From an uncultured Holophagales bacterium (GTDB lineage Bacteria; Acidobacteriota; Thermoanaerobaculia; UBA5066), in contig CALMDF010000150.1 of NCBI GenBank assembly GCA_937864895.1, forward strand, positions 1 through 7,703: DNA of 7,703 bases, given 5' to 3'. The notes under the pieces are model-generated. The model searched no databases. It was not told the origin of the DNA and worked only from the letters and a program-made list of their open reading frames with translations. Numbering within the stretch: position 1 is the stretch's first letter; each line of letters starts with the position of its first letter. A program made the translations under genes and the position numbers. Below, piece after piece: positions 1 to 7,601 of this stretch.

Positions 1-666
1 GTGAAGGTGAAGGGCGTCGAGAGGCCCAAGCCCGGCACGGCGCTCCCCCCGGACGCCGAGGTCGTCGTCGAGGGGCCGGAGCACCCCTGGGTCTCGAGGG
101 GCGGCGTGAAGCTCTCGGCGGGGCTCGACGCCTTCGGCATCGACCCGTCCGGCCGGACCTGCCTCGACGTCGGGGCCTCGACCGGGGGGTTCACCCACGT
201 CCTCCTCACGCGGGGAGCGGCGCGCGTCTACGCGGTCGACGTGGGGCACGGACAGCTCCACGCGAAGCTCCGCTCCGATCCGCGCGTCGTCCTCCGGGAG
301 GGAGTCAACGCGCGGCTCCTCTCGCGGGTCGAGGTCCCCGAGGCCTGTTCGCTCCTCGTGGCCGACGTCTCCTTCATCTCGCTCAGGCTCATCCTCCCCG
401 CGGCGGTGCCGCTCCTGTCGCCCGGCGCCGAGGCGCTCCTCCTCGTGAAGCCCCAGTTCGAATCGGAAAGGGGAGAGGTGGGAAGGGGCGGAATCGTGCG
501 CGACCCGGAGGTGAGGCGGCGCGCGACGGAGAGGGTCCTCGCGGCCGCCGAGGCGACCGGCCTCTCCTGCCGGGGGACCATCGAGTCGCCGATCACGGGA
601 GCCGACGGAAACGTCGAGCTCCTCGCGGCCTTCCGACTCGGCGGGGCGGCGGCGGGGAGCGGCTAG
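1..666 (+). CDS. tlyA: TlyA family rRNA 2'-O-methyltransferase, 5'-partial
   Basis: S-adenosylmethionine-dependent RNA methyltransferase of the TlyA/hemolysin A family. Studied members 2'-O-methylate cytidines of 16S and/or 23S rRNA in the cytoplasm. Visible motifs (residues counted from base 1): VSRGGVKL at 31-38 at the start of the methyltransferase domain, the SAM-binding loop CLDVGASTGGFT at 54-65, AVDVGHGQL at 78-86, ADVSFISL at 121-128, LVKPQFE at 148-154, GIVRDP at 164-169 and GNVE at 203-206. K37, D122, K150 and E206 have the same spacing as the K-D-K-E tetrad I recall for the Mycobacterium tuberculosis protein (K69, D154, K182, E238), so the catalytic core looks intact. The GTG at base 1 is probably an internal valine. 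Residues 1-25 match only the second half of the usual N-terminal S4 RNA-binding domain, so about 30 residues lie left of the window. The gene ends with TAG 9 bases before nadK. The family is certain; which rRNA site it modifies cannot be told. Confidence 0.95.
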   Translation: MKVKGVERPKPGTALPPDAEVVVEGPEHPWVSRGGVKLSAGLDAFGIDPSGRTCLDVGASTGGFTHVLLTRGAARVYAVDVGHGQLHAKLRSDPRVVLREGVNARLLSRVEVPEACSLLVADVSFISLRLILPAAVPLLSPGAEALLLVKPQFESERGEVGRGGIVRDPEVRRRATERVLAAAEATGLSCRGTIESPITGADGNVELLAAFRLGGAAAGSG

Positions 667-675
667 AATCGGGCA

Positions 676-1566
676 ATGCCCACGCCAAAGAGGGGGAGAA
701 GGAAGGCCATCCGGCGGGTCGGCCTCGTCACCCGGACGACGAGCGGCGACGCCATCCACCTCACGAGGCGGCTCGAGGCCTGGCTCAGGAAGCAGGGCAT
801 CGAGGTCCTCCACGACGCCGAGTCGATGGGGTCCCGGCACTCGATGGGGGGCGTCCCGCGCGCGGAGATCTCCCGCCATGTCGACCTCCTCGTCACCCTC
901 GGCGGCGACGGGACCCTCCTCTCGGTCGCACGGCACCCGTCGCCGGGCGTCGCGATCCTGGGGATCGACATCGGGACGTTCGGTTTCCTGACCGCCTGTC
1001 CCCCGGACGCCTGGGAGCCCCTCCTGACGGACGCCCTGGCGGGGAAGGCGCCTCTCGAGGCGCGGCGGATGCTCAACGTCGACGTCGTCGAGCCGGGGAG
1101 GCCGCGACGCCGCATCCGGATCATCAACGACGCCGTCATCGGGAAGTCGGCCCTCTCGCGCATCGCGACGATCCGCGTGGAGGTGGACGGGCGCCCCGTA
1201 TCGCGGTACCGCGGAGACGGCCTCATCGTCTCGACGCCGACGGGTTCGACGGCCTACAACCTCTCAGCCGGCGGGCCGATCCTCATGCCGACGATGCCGG
1301 CGATCATCCTGACGCCCATCTGTCCGCACACGCTTTCGCTCAGGCCCGTCGTCCTTCCGGACCACGTGACTCTCGGCCTCGCGGTCGAAGGGGACCCGTC
1401 CGACGTCTTCCTGACGATGGACGGGCAGGAAGGGTTCCCGATCGGTTCGGCCACGCGCGTGAAGATCGCCCGGGCGCGCGAGACGGCCCTCCTCGTCCGG
1501 GCGCACGGGAGCACCTTCTTCGACGTCCTCGCCAAGAAGCTCTCGTTCGGCGGCGAGAACAAGTAG
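676..1566 (+). CDS. nadK: NAD kinase
   Basis: ATP (or polyphosphate)-dependent NAD kinase, phosphorylating NAD+ to NADP+ in the cytoplasm; this is the only de novo source of NADP. The 296-residue length is normal for the bacterial family. Family landmarks are all present: GGDGT at 76-80 with the catalytic Asp78, [11 protein letters not shown] at 96-106, NDAVIGK at 151-157 (the NE/D motif), [15 protein letters not shown] at 180-194 followed by LSAGGPI, and a C-terminal DGQ at 249-251. The first glycine-rich loop usually reads G-V/I-N-x-G-x-L-G-F-L; here Asp98 replaces the Asn and Phe102 the Leu, a modest variation. The ATG at 676 leaves a basic leader of about 14 residues before the first strand (VGLVTRT). 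No good Shine-Dalgarno lies at normal distance (GGGGAG at 654-659 is too far), so translation may depend on coupling to tlyA. A tlyA-nadK neighbourhood is common in bacteria, which supports both calls. Confidence 0.96.
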   Translation: MPTPKRGRRKAIRRVGLVTRTTSGDAIHLTRRLEAWLRKQGIEVLHDAESMGSRHSMGGVPRAEISRHVDLLVTLGGDGTLLSVARHPSPGVAILGIDIGTFGFLTACPPDAWEPLLTDALAGKAPLEARRMLNVDVVEPGRPRRRIRIINDAVIGKSALSRIATIRVEVDGRPVSRYRGDGLIVSTPTGSTAYNLSAGGPILMPTMPAIILTPICPHTLSLRPVVLPDHVTLGLAVEGDPSDVFLTMDGQEGFPIGSATRVKIARARETALLVRAHGSTFFDVLAKKLSFGGENK

Positions 1567-1570
1567 GCGG
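1565..1570 (+). promoter_or_regulatory. Probable ribosome binding site of tamB
   Basis: AGGCGG overlaps the nadK stop codon and lies 8 bases before the ATG at 1579, one mismatch from AGGAGG. It favours 1579 over the alternative in-frame ATG at 1588, before which the G-run (1581-1585) is too close. The two starts differ by only three residues. Confidence 0.5.
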
Positions 1571-1578
1571 CCGCCGCG

Positions 1579-4500
1579 ATGGGGGCGATGAAGCGGCTCA
1601 GGGGACGGATCCCCCACCCCCATCTTCCGAACCTCCTGCTCGAGCACGTAAGGGTCCTCAGGCTCTTCGCTCTTCTTTTTCTCTTCTCGGTCCTCGTCCT
1701 CTACGCGGTCTTCCGCCCGGCCCGATTCCAGGACCCGCTCCCCAGGCGGACCCAGACGCTCCTCTCGGAGACCCTGATGCGGCCCGTCACGATCGGCGGC
1801 TTCGACCTCTCCCTCGTCCCCCCCGCCTTCCTCGTGAGGGACTTTGCCGTGGGGAACGACCCGCGGGGCGTTCCCGGCGCCTGCTTTGCGGCGGAGGAGG
1901 TGAGCCTGCGGGGAATCCCGCAAGTCTCCGAGACGAGAGTCGACCTTCCCAAGGTGAGGCTCATCGCCCCCCGGATCGTCTTCGAGGTCTTCGACGACGG
2001 AACGAACAACTTCTCCACGATCGCCGCGGCCCTGCCGAAGGGAAAGGGAGGCGGCCGGGACGTGAGGATCAGGGAGGCGGTCCTGCAGCGGGGGACGTTC
2101 CGTTTCCGCGAGTGGAAGGCGAAGCTCGACGTCATCCTGTCGGACGCCGCGCTGACCGCCCGCTCCGGCAGGTTCTCGCGGACGACGAGGGCCTCCCTCG
2201 GCTGTCGCCGCGCCCGGCTCAAGCTCGACGACGGCGAGGTGCTCGACCTCGAGGTCGGGGTCGACCTGGTGCTCGCGCCGGGAAGCGTTCGCTTCCGGGG
2301 CATTCGCCTCCGGGGGAAGGACTTCTCGGTCGACGCCCTCGGCGGGATCCACGACCTCTCGAAGCCCGAGGTGAACATCCTCGCGCGCGCGAGGATGCGG
2401 GGCGAGGATCTCGACCGCTACTTCGGCGCGGGCGTGCCGCTCTCAGGTCCGGTCTCGGCCGTCGCGAGCGTCCGGGTTCCGCCGAAGGGGGGATTCCGCG
2501 TCCGCGGGAAGTTCGAGATCGGCGAGGGAGGGCGGTTCGGCCCGTTCCCGATGACGGGAGAGGGGTCGATCCGGGTCGATCCCGACGGCCTCCTCGCCCA
2601 CGTTGCCCGCGCCGACTACGCGGGAGGGACTCTCGAGGCGCTCGTCCAGCTCGGGCGGCTGAAGGGGCCTCCGCTGCCCGTGAAGATCGCCGTCTCGGGG
2701 CGGGGAGTCGACTTCGGGCGGTTCTTCGCGGATCTAGGCCTTCCCGGGACGGGCCTGATGGCGCGCGCCGACCTCGACATGACGCTGACCTTCGGGCCGG
2801 GAGGCGCCGAGCGTGCCGACGGTTCCGGGAACATCCGCCTCGTCCCGGCGCCGGGCGTTCCCTCGGCGGTCCGCGGGCGGCACGCGCTCCCCGTCTCGGG
2901 GGGCGGCCCGCTCCTCGTGAAGAAGGGGTCGATCCAGTTCCCGCGTACCTCCTTCGTCACGGCCGGCGGACTGTCGGCGACGCTCGACGGGACGCTCAGG
3001 ATCGGCACCTGGGAGCCGGACTGGGAGCTGACGATCGAGACGGCGAGGCTCGCAGAGGCGGACCGGCTCGCCGAGAACTTCTACGCGGCCATCCAGGGTG
3101 AGCCGCTCTCGCCACCCCTGAAGCTCGGGGGGGCGGGGCGTCTCGTCGCCCGGCTCCGGAGGAGTTTCTCCGACCCGCTGGTCAGCGGCCGCCTCGAAGC
3201 CTCGCCGCTGGTCCTCAGGGGGGTGCCGTTCGGCGAGACGACGGCCGACTTCGTCGTCGACCGGAACGTCCTGACCCTCCAGCCGTTCGACGCGCGAGAC
3301 GGGGAGAGCCGGCTCGTGACGAGCGGGCAGGTCGCCTGGGGAGGCGCGCTCGGCCCGGAATACCGGCTCACGGGCCTCGTCACCCTCGCCGATCGCTGGC
3401 CCGTGGAACGGATCCTCTCGTTCCTGACGCTCGACCTGCCGATCACGGGGCTCGTCACGGGGCGCCTCCCGCTCGACGGCGTGACCCCCCGCATCGTGGG
3501 CGAAGGGGACCTCGTCTTCGAGTCCTCGAGACTCTGGGGGCAGCCCTTCGACCGGCTCGAGGGGAGGCTCGGGTTCGAGGCCGACCGCCTCCGTCTCTCC
3601 GCGGTCCGCGGGACGATGGGGGGCGGCACGGCCCGCCTCGACGGCTCCTTCCTGTACGAAAACGACGGTTTCGAGGTCGAAGCGTCGGCCGACTCCCTTC
3701 CGATCGAGCGGCTCGGCGCCCTGTCCGAGGGGGCGCCTGGCCTGACCGGGAGCCTCACGGTCCTCCTGGCCGGCGAGGGGACGCTCGAGAATCCCGGCCT
3801 TCGCCTGAACGGGACGATCGCGGACCCGGCCTGGAAGGGGACGCCCCTCGCGCTCCCGGGCAGCCCCGCCACCGTCCGACTCTCGCTCGACGGCGGGAAG
3901 CTGGACGCCGAGGTCGACGCGCCGCTTGCGGCGCGCCTGTCGGCGAAGGGCGATGGCCCGCGGCTCGACGTGGCGCTCGAGGTCCGGTCGCTGGCCGCCT
4001 ACGGGTCGCTTCTCGGACTCCCCGCTTCGGCCGGGATCGACGGCACGGCGGCTCTCGAGGCGACGTTCGCGACGGACGCGGAGGGGGGCGCGGCGTCCGC
4101 CAGCGGCCGGTTCACCTCGCTCGACGCCGGGCTCGGCCCGCACCGCATCGGCCTCGCCGCGCCGGCGCCGTTCGAATGGAAAGACGGGCGGCTGACCTGG
4201 GACGGGCTCCGCGTCTCCGCCCGCCGGGAGGCCGGGGCCTCCGCGTCCCTGCCCGAGGGGGAGCTGACCGTGAGCGGCATCGTGGGGACCGGCGAGGTCG
4301 ACGCGATCACCGTGCGGGCCCAGGGAACCCTCGAGGCGGCGCTCCTGACGCCGTTCCTCGATTTCACGAGCCTGGAAGGCCGGATGGCCGTTTCGTTGAC
4401 GGCGTCGGGGACCACCGAGAAGCCCGTTCTCGAAGGGCGAGTCGACCTCGACGATCTCGAGCTCGTCACCTCTCCGGGCGAGACACCCGTCGAAGGGATC

Positions 4501-5604
4501 ACGGGGACGCTGCAGCTGACGCCCGGGCGGATCACGACCGACGCCGTCTCCCTGCGCTGGAACGGAAACATCGACGTCGCCGGGGCCGTCACCCTGGACG
4601 GCCTCGCCATGTCGGGCCTGAGGCTGAACGTCCACCTCGGCAACGTGAGGAGCGAGCCGTTCGCCGGCCTCAGGACGGTCGTGTCCGGAGACCTCGTCCT
4701 CCTCGGCGACGACGAGATCCGTTCGGCGCGGGGCGAGCTCACGATGACCCGCGGGATCTACGACGAGGACCTCGACCTCTCCCTCCAGGCGCTCCTTGGG
4801 GGGCGGCGCGGCGCCACCGGGGCCGTCTCCGAGCCGAGCGCGTTTGACGACATGGCCCTCGAGGTGCGGCTCGCGGTCGCGCCCGGGGCGTTCGGGGTCC
4901 GAAACAACGTCGCGCGGATGCGTGGCTCCGGCGACCTGACGGTCCGGGGGACCTTCGGCAGGCCGCTCCTCCTCGGCGCGATCGAGGCTTCCGAGGGGGG
5001 GCGCCTCGAGCTTCGCGGGCTCCGCTACGACGTGACGAAGGCGAAGCTCGTCTTCGCCAACCCGGCCGCGAACGACCCCTACTTCGAGCTCGAGGCCCGC
5101 ACCCAGGTCAAGGAGTACGCCATCACCCTCGGCGTCTCGGGAACCGCGTCCCGGATCGTGCCCCGGTTCACGTCGTACCCGCAGCTGCCCGAGGCGCAGG
5201 TCGTCTCCATCCTCGCGACGGGGGAGATCCCGAGCACCTCGGCGGGAAGCCTCGGCTCGGTCTCTCCGGTCTCGACCGACCAGGACATCGCCGCGGCGGC
5301 GAGGGAGCTGATCGCCGGCCTCGCGACCGACGCCGCCGCGAGCCGGACGAAGGAGTTCCTTCGTCTCGACCGGCTCCAGATCGACCCGGTCTTCATCGGT
5401 TCCACGTTCGACGCGCCCCGGCTGACGGTCGCCAAGCGCCTCTCGAACGACCTGACCCTGACCTACTCGTACAAGGCCTCCACCGACCAGGAGCAGGTCA
5501 TCCTCGTCGAATACCAGGTCTCCCCGAGCGCCTTCGTGCAGCTCCTGCGCGACGAGAACGGCGTCTACTCGGCGGAGGTGAAGATCCGCCAGAGGCTTCG
5601 TTGA
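1579..5604 (+). CDS. tamB: TamB-like translocation and assembly module protein (AsmA-like superfamily)
   Basis: Large inner-membrane-anchored periplasmic protein of the TamB (DUF490) family. Relatives form long beta-sheet grooves bridging the inner membrane to an Omp85 protein and function in outer-membrane protein assembly and phospholipid transport. The 1341 residues are close to the E. coli length (about 1260). A basic N-terminus is followed by one hydrophobic segment at about 29-45 (uncleaved anchor). An AsmA-like opening follows at about 70-150, with LVPPAFLVRDFAV and a later DDGTNNFS. The middle (about 290-1140) consists of divergent beta-rich units of about 100 residues. The C-terminal TamB domain has FANPAANDPYFELEA at 1159-1173, YPQLPEAQVVSILATGE at 1200-1216, and a final strand-rich tail with LSNDLTLTYSYKAS and EVKIRQRLR. 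No cysteine-rich, enzymatic or nucleotide-binding motif is visible. It starts 12 bases after nadK, and its stop overlaps the start of the downstream Omp85 gene, as expected for partners. Family call is firm; the exact cargo is unknown. Confidence 0.93.
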   Translation: MGAMKRLRGRIPHPHLPNLLLEHVRVLRLFALLFLFSVLVLYAVFRPARFQDPLPRRTQTLLSETLMRPVTIGGFDLSLVPPAFLVRDFAVGNDPRGVPGACFAAEEVSLRGIPQVSETRVDLPKVRLIAPRIVFEVFDDGTNNFSTIAAALPKGKGGGRDVRIREAVLQRGTFRFREWKAKLDVILSDAALTARSGRFSRTTRASLGCRRARLKLDDGEVLDLEVGVDLVLAPGSVRFRGIRLRGKDFSVDALGGIHDLSKPEVNILARARMRGEDLDRYFGAGVPLSGPVSAVASVRVPPKGGFRVRGKFEIGEGGRFGPFPMTGEGSIRVDPDGLLAHVARADYAGGTLEALVQLGRLKGPPLPVKIAVSGRGVDFGRFFADLGLPGTGLMARADLDMTLTFGPGGAERADGSGNIRLVPAPGVPSAVRGRHALPVSGGGPLLVKKGSIQFPRTSFVTAGGLSATLDGTLRIGTWEPDWELTIETARLAEADRLAENFYAAIQGEPLSPPLKLGGAGRLVARLRRSFSDPLVSGRLEASPLVLRGVPFGETTADFVVDRNVLTLQPFDARDGESRLVTSGQVAWGGALGPEYRLTGLVTLADRWPVERILSFLTLDLPITGLVTGRLPLDGVTPRIVGEGDLVFESSRLWGQPFDRLEGRLGFEADRLRLSAVRGTMGGGTARLDGSFLYENDGFEVEASADSLPIERLGALSEGAPGLTGSLTVLLAGEGTLENPGLRLNGTIADPAWKGTPLALPGSPATVRLSLDGGKLDAEVDAPLAARLSAKGDGPRLDVALEVRSLAAYGSLLGLPASAGIDGTAALEATFATDAEGGAASASGRFTSLDAGLGPHRIGLAAPAPFEWKDGRLTWDGLRVSARREAGASASLPEGELTVSGIVGTGEVDAITVRAQGTLEAALLTPFLDFTSLEGRMAVSLTASGTTEKPVLEGRVDLDDLELVTSPGETPVEGITGTLQLTPGRITTDAVSLRWNGNIDVAGAVTLDGLAMSGLRLNVHLGNVRSEPFAGLRTVVSGDLVLLGDDEIRSARGELTMTRGIYDEDLDLSLQALLGGRRGATGAVSEPSAFDDMALEVRLAVAPGAFGVRNNVARMRGSGDLTVRGTFGRPLLLGAIEASEGGRLELRGLRYDVTKAKLVFANPAANDPYFELEARTQVKEYAITLGVSGTASRIVPRFTSYPQLPEAQVVSILATGEIPSTSAGSLGSVSPVSTDQDIAAAARELIAGLATDAAASRTKEFLRLDRLQIDPVFIGSTFDAPRLTVAKRLSNDLTLTYSYKASTDQEQVILVEYQVSPSAFVQLLRDENGVYSAEVKIRQRLR
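5591..5595 (+). promoter_or_regulatory. Probable ribosome binding site of the TamA/BamA-like gene
   Basis: AGAGG lies inside the last codons of tamB, 5 bases before the TTG at 5601. It supports this weak start codon, which overlaps the tamB TGA as TTGA and so allows translational coupling. A stronger GAGGAGG (5603-5609) lies just inside the gene, but no in-frame ATG, GTG or TTG follows it at a useful distance. Confidence 0.45.
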
Positions 5605-7601
5605 GGAGGCCCTTCGTCCCCATCCCCGTCCTTGCCCTCGCCGTCGGCCTCGCGGCCGCCCCGGCCGCGGCGACGGAGAGCCCCTGGGGCCGGAAGATCG
5701 AGCACCTCTCCTTCCGCGGCGACGCCCCGATCGAGGAGGAATCCCTCGCGAAGCTCACGGACGTCGAGCCCGGGAGCACGCTGACCGAGCGGGCCGTTCA
5801 CTCCTCGCTCCGGAACCTCTTCGCCACCGGGCGTTTCGCCGACCTGGCTCTGGAGGCCGCGCCGACCGAGGGCGGCGCGGTCGTCACGATCGTCTTCGCG
5901 GCGACGGCCCGGGTGGCGAAGGTGAAGGTCACCGGCAGGGGCATCCCTGCGAAGGGACGGGTCGTCGACGCGATCGCCACCCGGCCCCGCGACTTCTGGA
6001 GCGAAGACCGCGGCCTCGCCGCGTCCCGCGCGGCTCTCCGGGTCCTCGAGGAACGGGGCCGCTTCGAGGCGGAAGTGAAGCCCGTCGTGGAGCCGGGCCC
6101 GGACGACACCTCCGTGAACGTCCGGTTCGAGGTGAGCCCCGGTCGTGCCGCCGCGCCGGCCCCGGCCGAGTTCTCCGGAGACCTCGGGCCGATGTCCGCG
6201 GAGGAGCTCCGGCAGCACGGAAAGCTCCGCAGGCAGAAGGTCTTTCGCGAGGCCGTGGCGCGCGAGGACGCGGAAAGGTACACGGCGCGGTACCGGAAGA
6301 TCGGCCGCTCGCGGGCCGAGGTCCGTTACGAGAAGGTCGTCTACGACCGCGGAACCGGCCTGGCGACGGCTCGGTACGGGGTCTTTGCCGGCCCCGCCGT
6401 CGTCCTCGACGTCACCGGGATCAGGGAAGCCGAGGTTCGCCGCAACCCGGCGTCTCCGTGGGCGAAGGGAGACCCGCCGGACGGCGACGCCCTTGACCGC
6501 CTCCGCACCGCGCTCCTGGAGGAGATGCAGCGCAAGGGGTACGCGCGTGCCGAGGTCGAGGTCGAGGTGGAGGCCGCGCCGGACCGCGAGGAGGTGCGTC
6601 TCCACGCCGAGCGGGGAGACCGGTGGGTCGTGGGGCGGGTCTCGGTCGAGGGGGCCTGCGCCGTGCGAGAGAAGACGCTTCTCTCGGCGCTTCGGACGAG
6701 ACCCCGGGGCCTTCTCGAGAAGGGGCGTCTCGTCGACGCGGACGTCGCCGCCGACCGGGCGGCCATCGCGTCCATCTACCGCGCGCGAGGTCTCCCGGAT
6801 GCGAGGGTGGAGTCCGTCGAAGCCGTCCTGGGACGGCTGCCCTTCGAGCTCGACGTGATCTTCCGCGTCGTCGAGGGCGCTGGGGCCTGGTTCGGCCGGG
6901 TCTCGGTCGAAGGGAAGGGCTCCCCGGACCTCGACGCGGTGGCGAAGAGGTTCCGGGCGAAGCCCGGGGGTGCTTTCGTGCAGGAGGACGTCGAGTCGGA
7001 CCTCGCGGCGCTGCGCTCGGCGCTCGGCGACGGCGGGTTCCCGGACGCCCGCGTCGAGGCGCGGACGACGCGGCGCTCCTCCGAGCCCGGCGCCCCGAGC
7101 GTCGTCGACGTCACCTACGCGATCTCCGAGGGCGAGCACGCGGTCTTCGGCAAGACCATCCTGCGCGGGATGCGCGCCACCCACCTCTCGGTCCTCCAGA
7201 GAGAGCTGGCCTACCGCGAGGGGTCCCCCTTCTCGATGGCGCGCCTCGTCCGGACTCAGCAGAACCTGGACCGGCTCGGCGTCTTCTCCCGCGTCGACGT
7301 CTCGGGCCTCGCCCCCGTCCCAGGAAGCGAGGCGCGATCGGTCCTCGTCACGGTCGAGGAGTCCAAGCCGTGGAGCCTCCTCTACGGTCTCGGCCTCGAG
7401 TACGACGCCCGGGCCGAGCGGGCCCTGAACCCCCGCCTCTCGCTCGCCCTGACGCATACGAACCTCTTCGGTCGCGCGATCGCGGGAGTCGTCGAGGCGC
7501 GCTACTCGCGACGGGACTCGAGGGTTCTCGTGCGGGTGGCCGACAGGTCGATCTTCGACTCGGGGCTCGCCGGAGCCCGCACGGGATACATCGCGGACTA
7601 G
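5601..7601 (+). CDS. TamA/BamA-like Omp85 outer-membrane assembly protein, barrel interrupted by in-frame TAG
   Basis: Omp85-superfamily protein: a signal peptide, a periplasmic array of POTRA domains, then the start of an outer-membrane beta-barrel. The TTG start gives a basic N-terminus, a hydrophobic stretch and a likely signal peptidase site after PAAA (residue 24). By eye there are seven POTRA-like units at about 32-101, 105-180, 188-264, 266-338, 343-427, 430-512 and 514-588, each starting with a short strand such as VKVTGRG, VSVEGAC, VSVEGKG or TILRGM and containing a helix ending in G-x-F/Y. The third and fourth are the weakest. The barrel begins near 590 (PWSLLYGLGLEYDA, then LTHTNLFGRA, typical of Omp85 first strands). 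A complete barrel needs roughly 300 or more residues, but TAG stops the frame at residue 666. The frame continues openly afterwards, so the gene is probably broken or misread. With TamB just upstream it is more likely the TamA-type partner than the essential BamA, though sequence alone does not settle this. Confidence 0.9.
   Translation: MRRPFVPIPVLALAVGLAAAPAAATESPWGRKIEHLSFRGDAPIEEESLAKLTDVEPGSTLTERAVHSSLRNLFATGRFADLALEAAPTEGGAVVTIVFAATARVAKVKVTGRGIPAKGRVVDAIATRPRDFWSEDRGLAASRAALRVLEERGRFEAEVKPVVEPGPDDTSVNVRFEVSPGRAAAPAPAEFSGDLGPMSAEELRQHGKLRRQKVFREAVAREDAERYTARYRKIGRSRAEVRYEKVVYDRGTGLATARYGVFAGPAVVLDVTGIREAEVRRNPASPWAKGDPPDGDALDRLRTALLEEMQRKGYARAEVEVEVEAAPDREEVRLHAERGDRWVVGRVSVEGACAVREKTLLSALRTRPRGLLEKGRLVDADVAADRAAIASIYRARGLPDARVESVEAVLGRLPFELDVIFRVVEGAGAWFGRVSVEGKGSPDLDAVAKRFRAKPGGAFVQEDVESDLAALRSALGDGGFPDARVEARTTRRSSEPGAPSVVDVTYAISEGEHAVFGKTILRGMRATHLSVLQRELAYREGSPFSMARLVRTQQNLDRLGVFSRVDVSGLAPVPGSEARSVLVTVEESKPWSLLYGLGLEYDARAERALNPRLSLALTHTNLFGRAIAGVVEARYSRRDSRVLVRVADRSIFDSGLAGARTGYIAD

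Noticed and set aside
1..3. GTG at base 1 as the true start of tlyA
   Set aside because: Starting here would remove the first half of the S4 domain, and the remaining residues align with the interior of full-length TlyA proteins. The gene most likely begins about 30 codons upstream of the window.
631..669. Possible promoter before nadK (TTCCGA and TAGAAT)
   Set aside because: The spacing of 27 bases between the boxes is far from the usual 16-18, and the second box merely overlaps the tlyA stop codon.
823..849. Direct repeat TCGATGGGG, two copies 18 bases apart inside nadK
   Set aside because: Nine bases in a GC-rich coding region, encoding a repeated Ser-Met-Gly. The spacing keeps the frame and nothing suggests an insertion or a regulatory role.
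1264..2352. Open frame of 362 codons on the - strand across the nadK/tamB junction
   Set aside because: Highly charged, low-complexity product spanning two real genes on the other strand; no supporting start context.
2734..4635. Long open frame of 633 codons on the - strand opposite tamB
   Set aside because: Its product is dominated by R, E, P and G without hydrophobic core patterns or recognisable motifs. It is what GC-rich codon bias on the opposite strand produces, and the + strand frame is clearly TamB.
5565..7457. Open frame of 630 codons on the - strand opposite the Omp85 gene
   Set aside because: Same compositional shadow: charged, low-complexity product with no family motif, lying opposite well-supported POTRA domains.
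7599..7601. TAG recoded as an amino acid (for example pyrrolysine)
   Set aside because: tlyA and nadK both end naturally at TAG within this window and nothing else hints at recoding; a single base change or sequence error is simpler.
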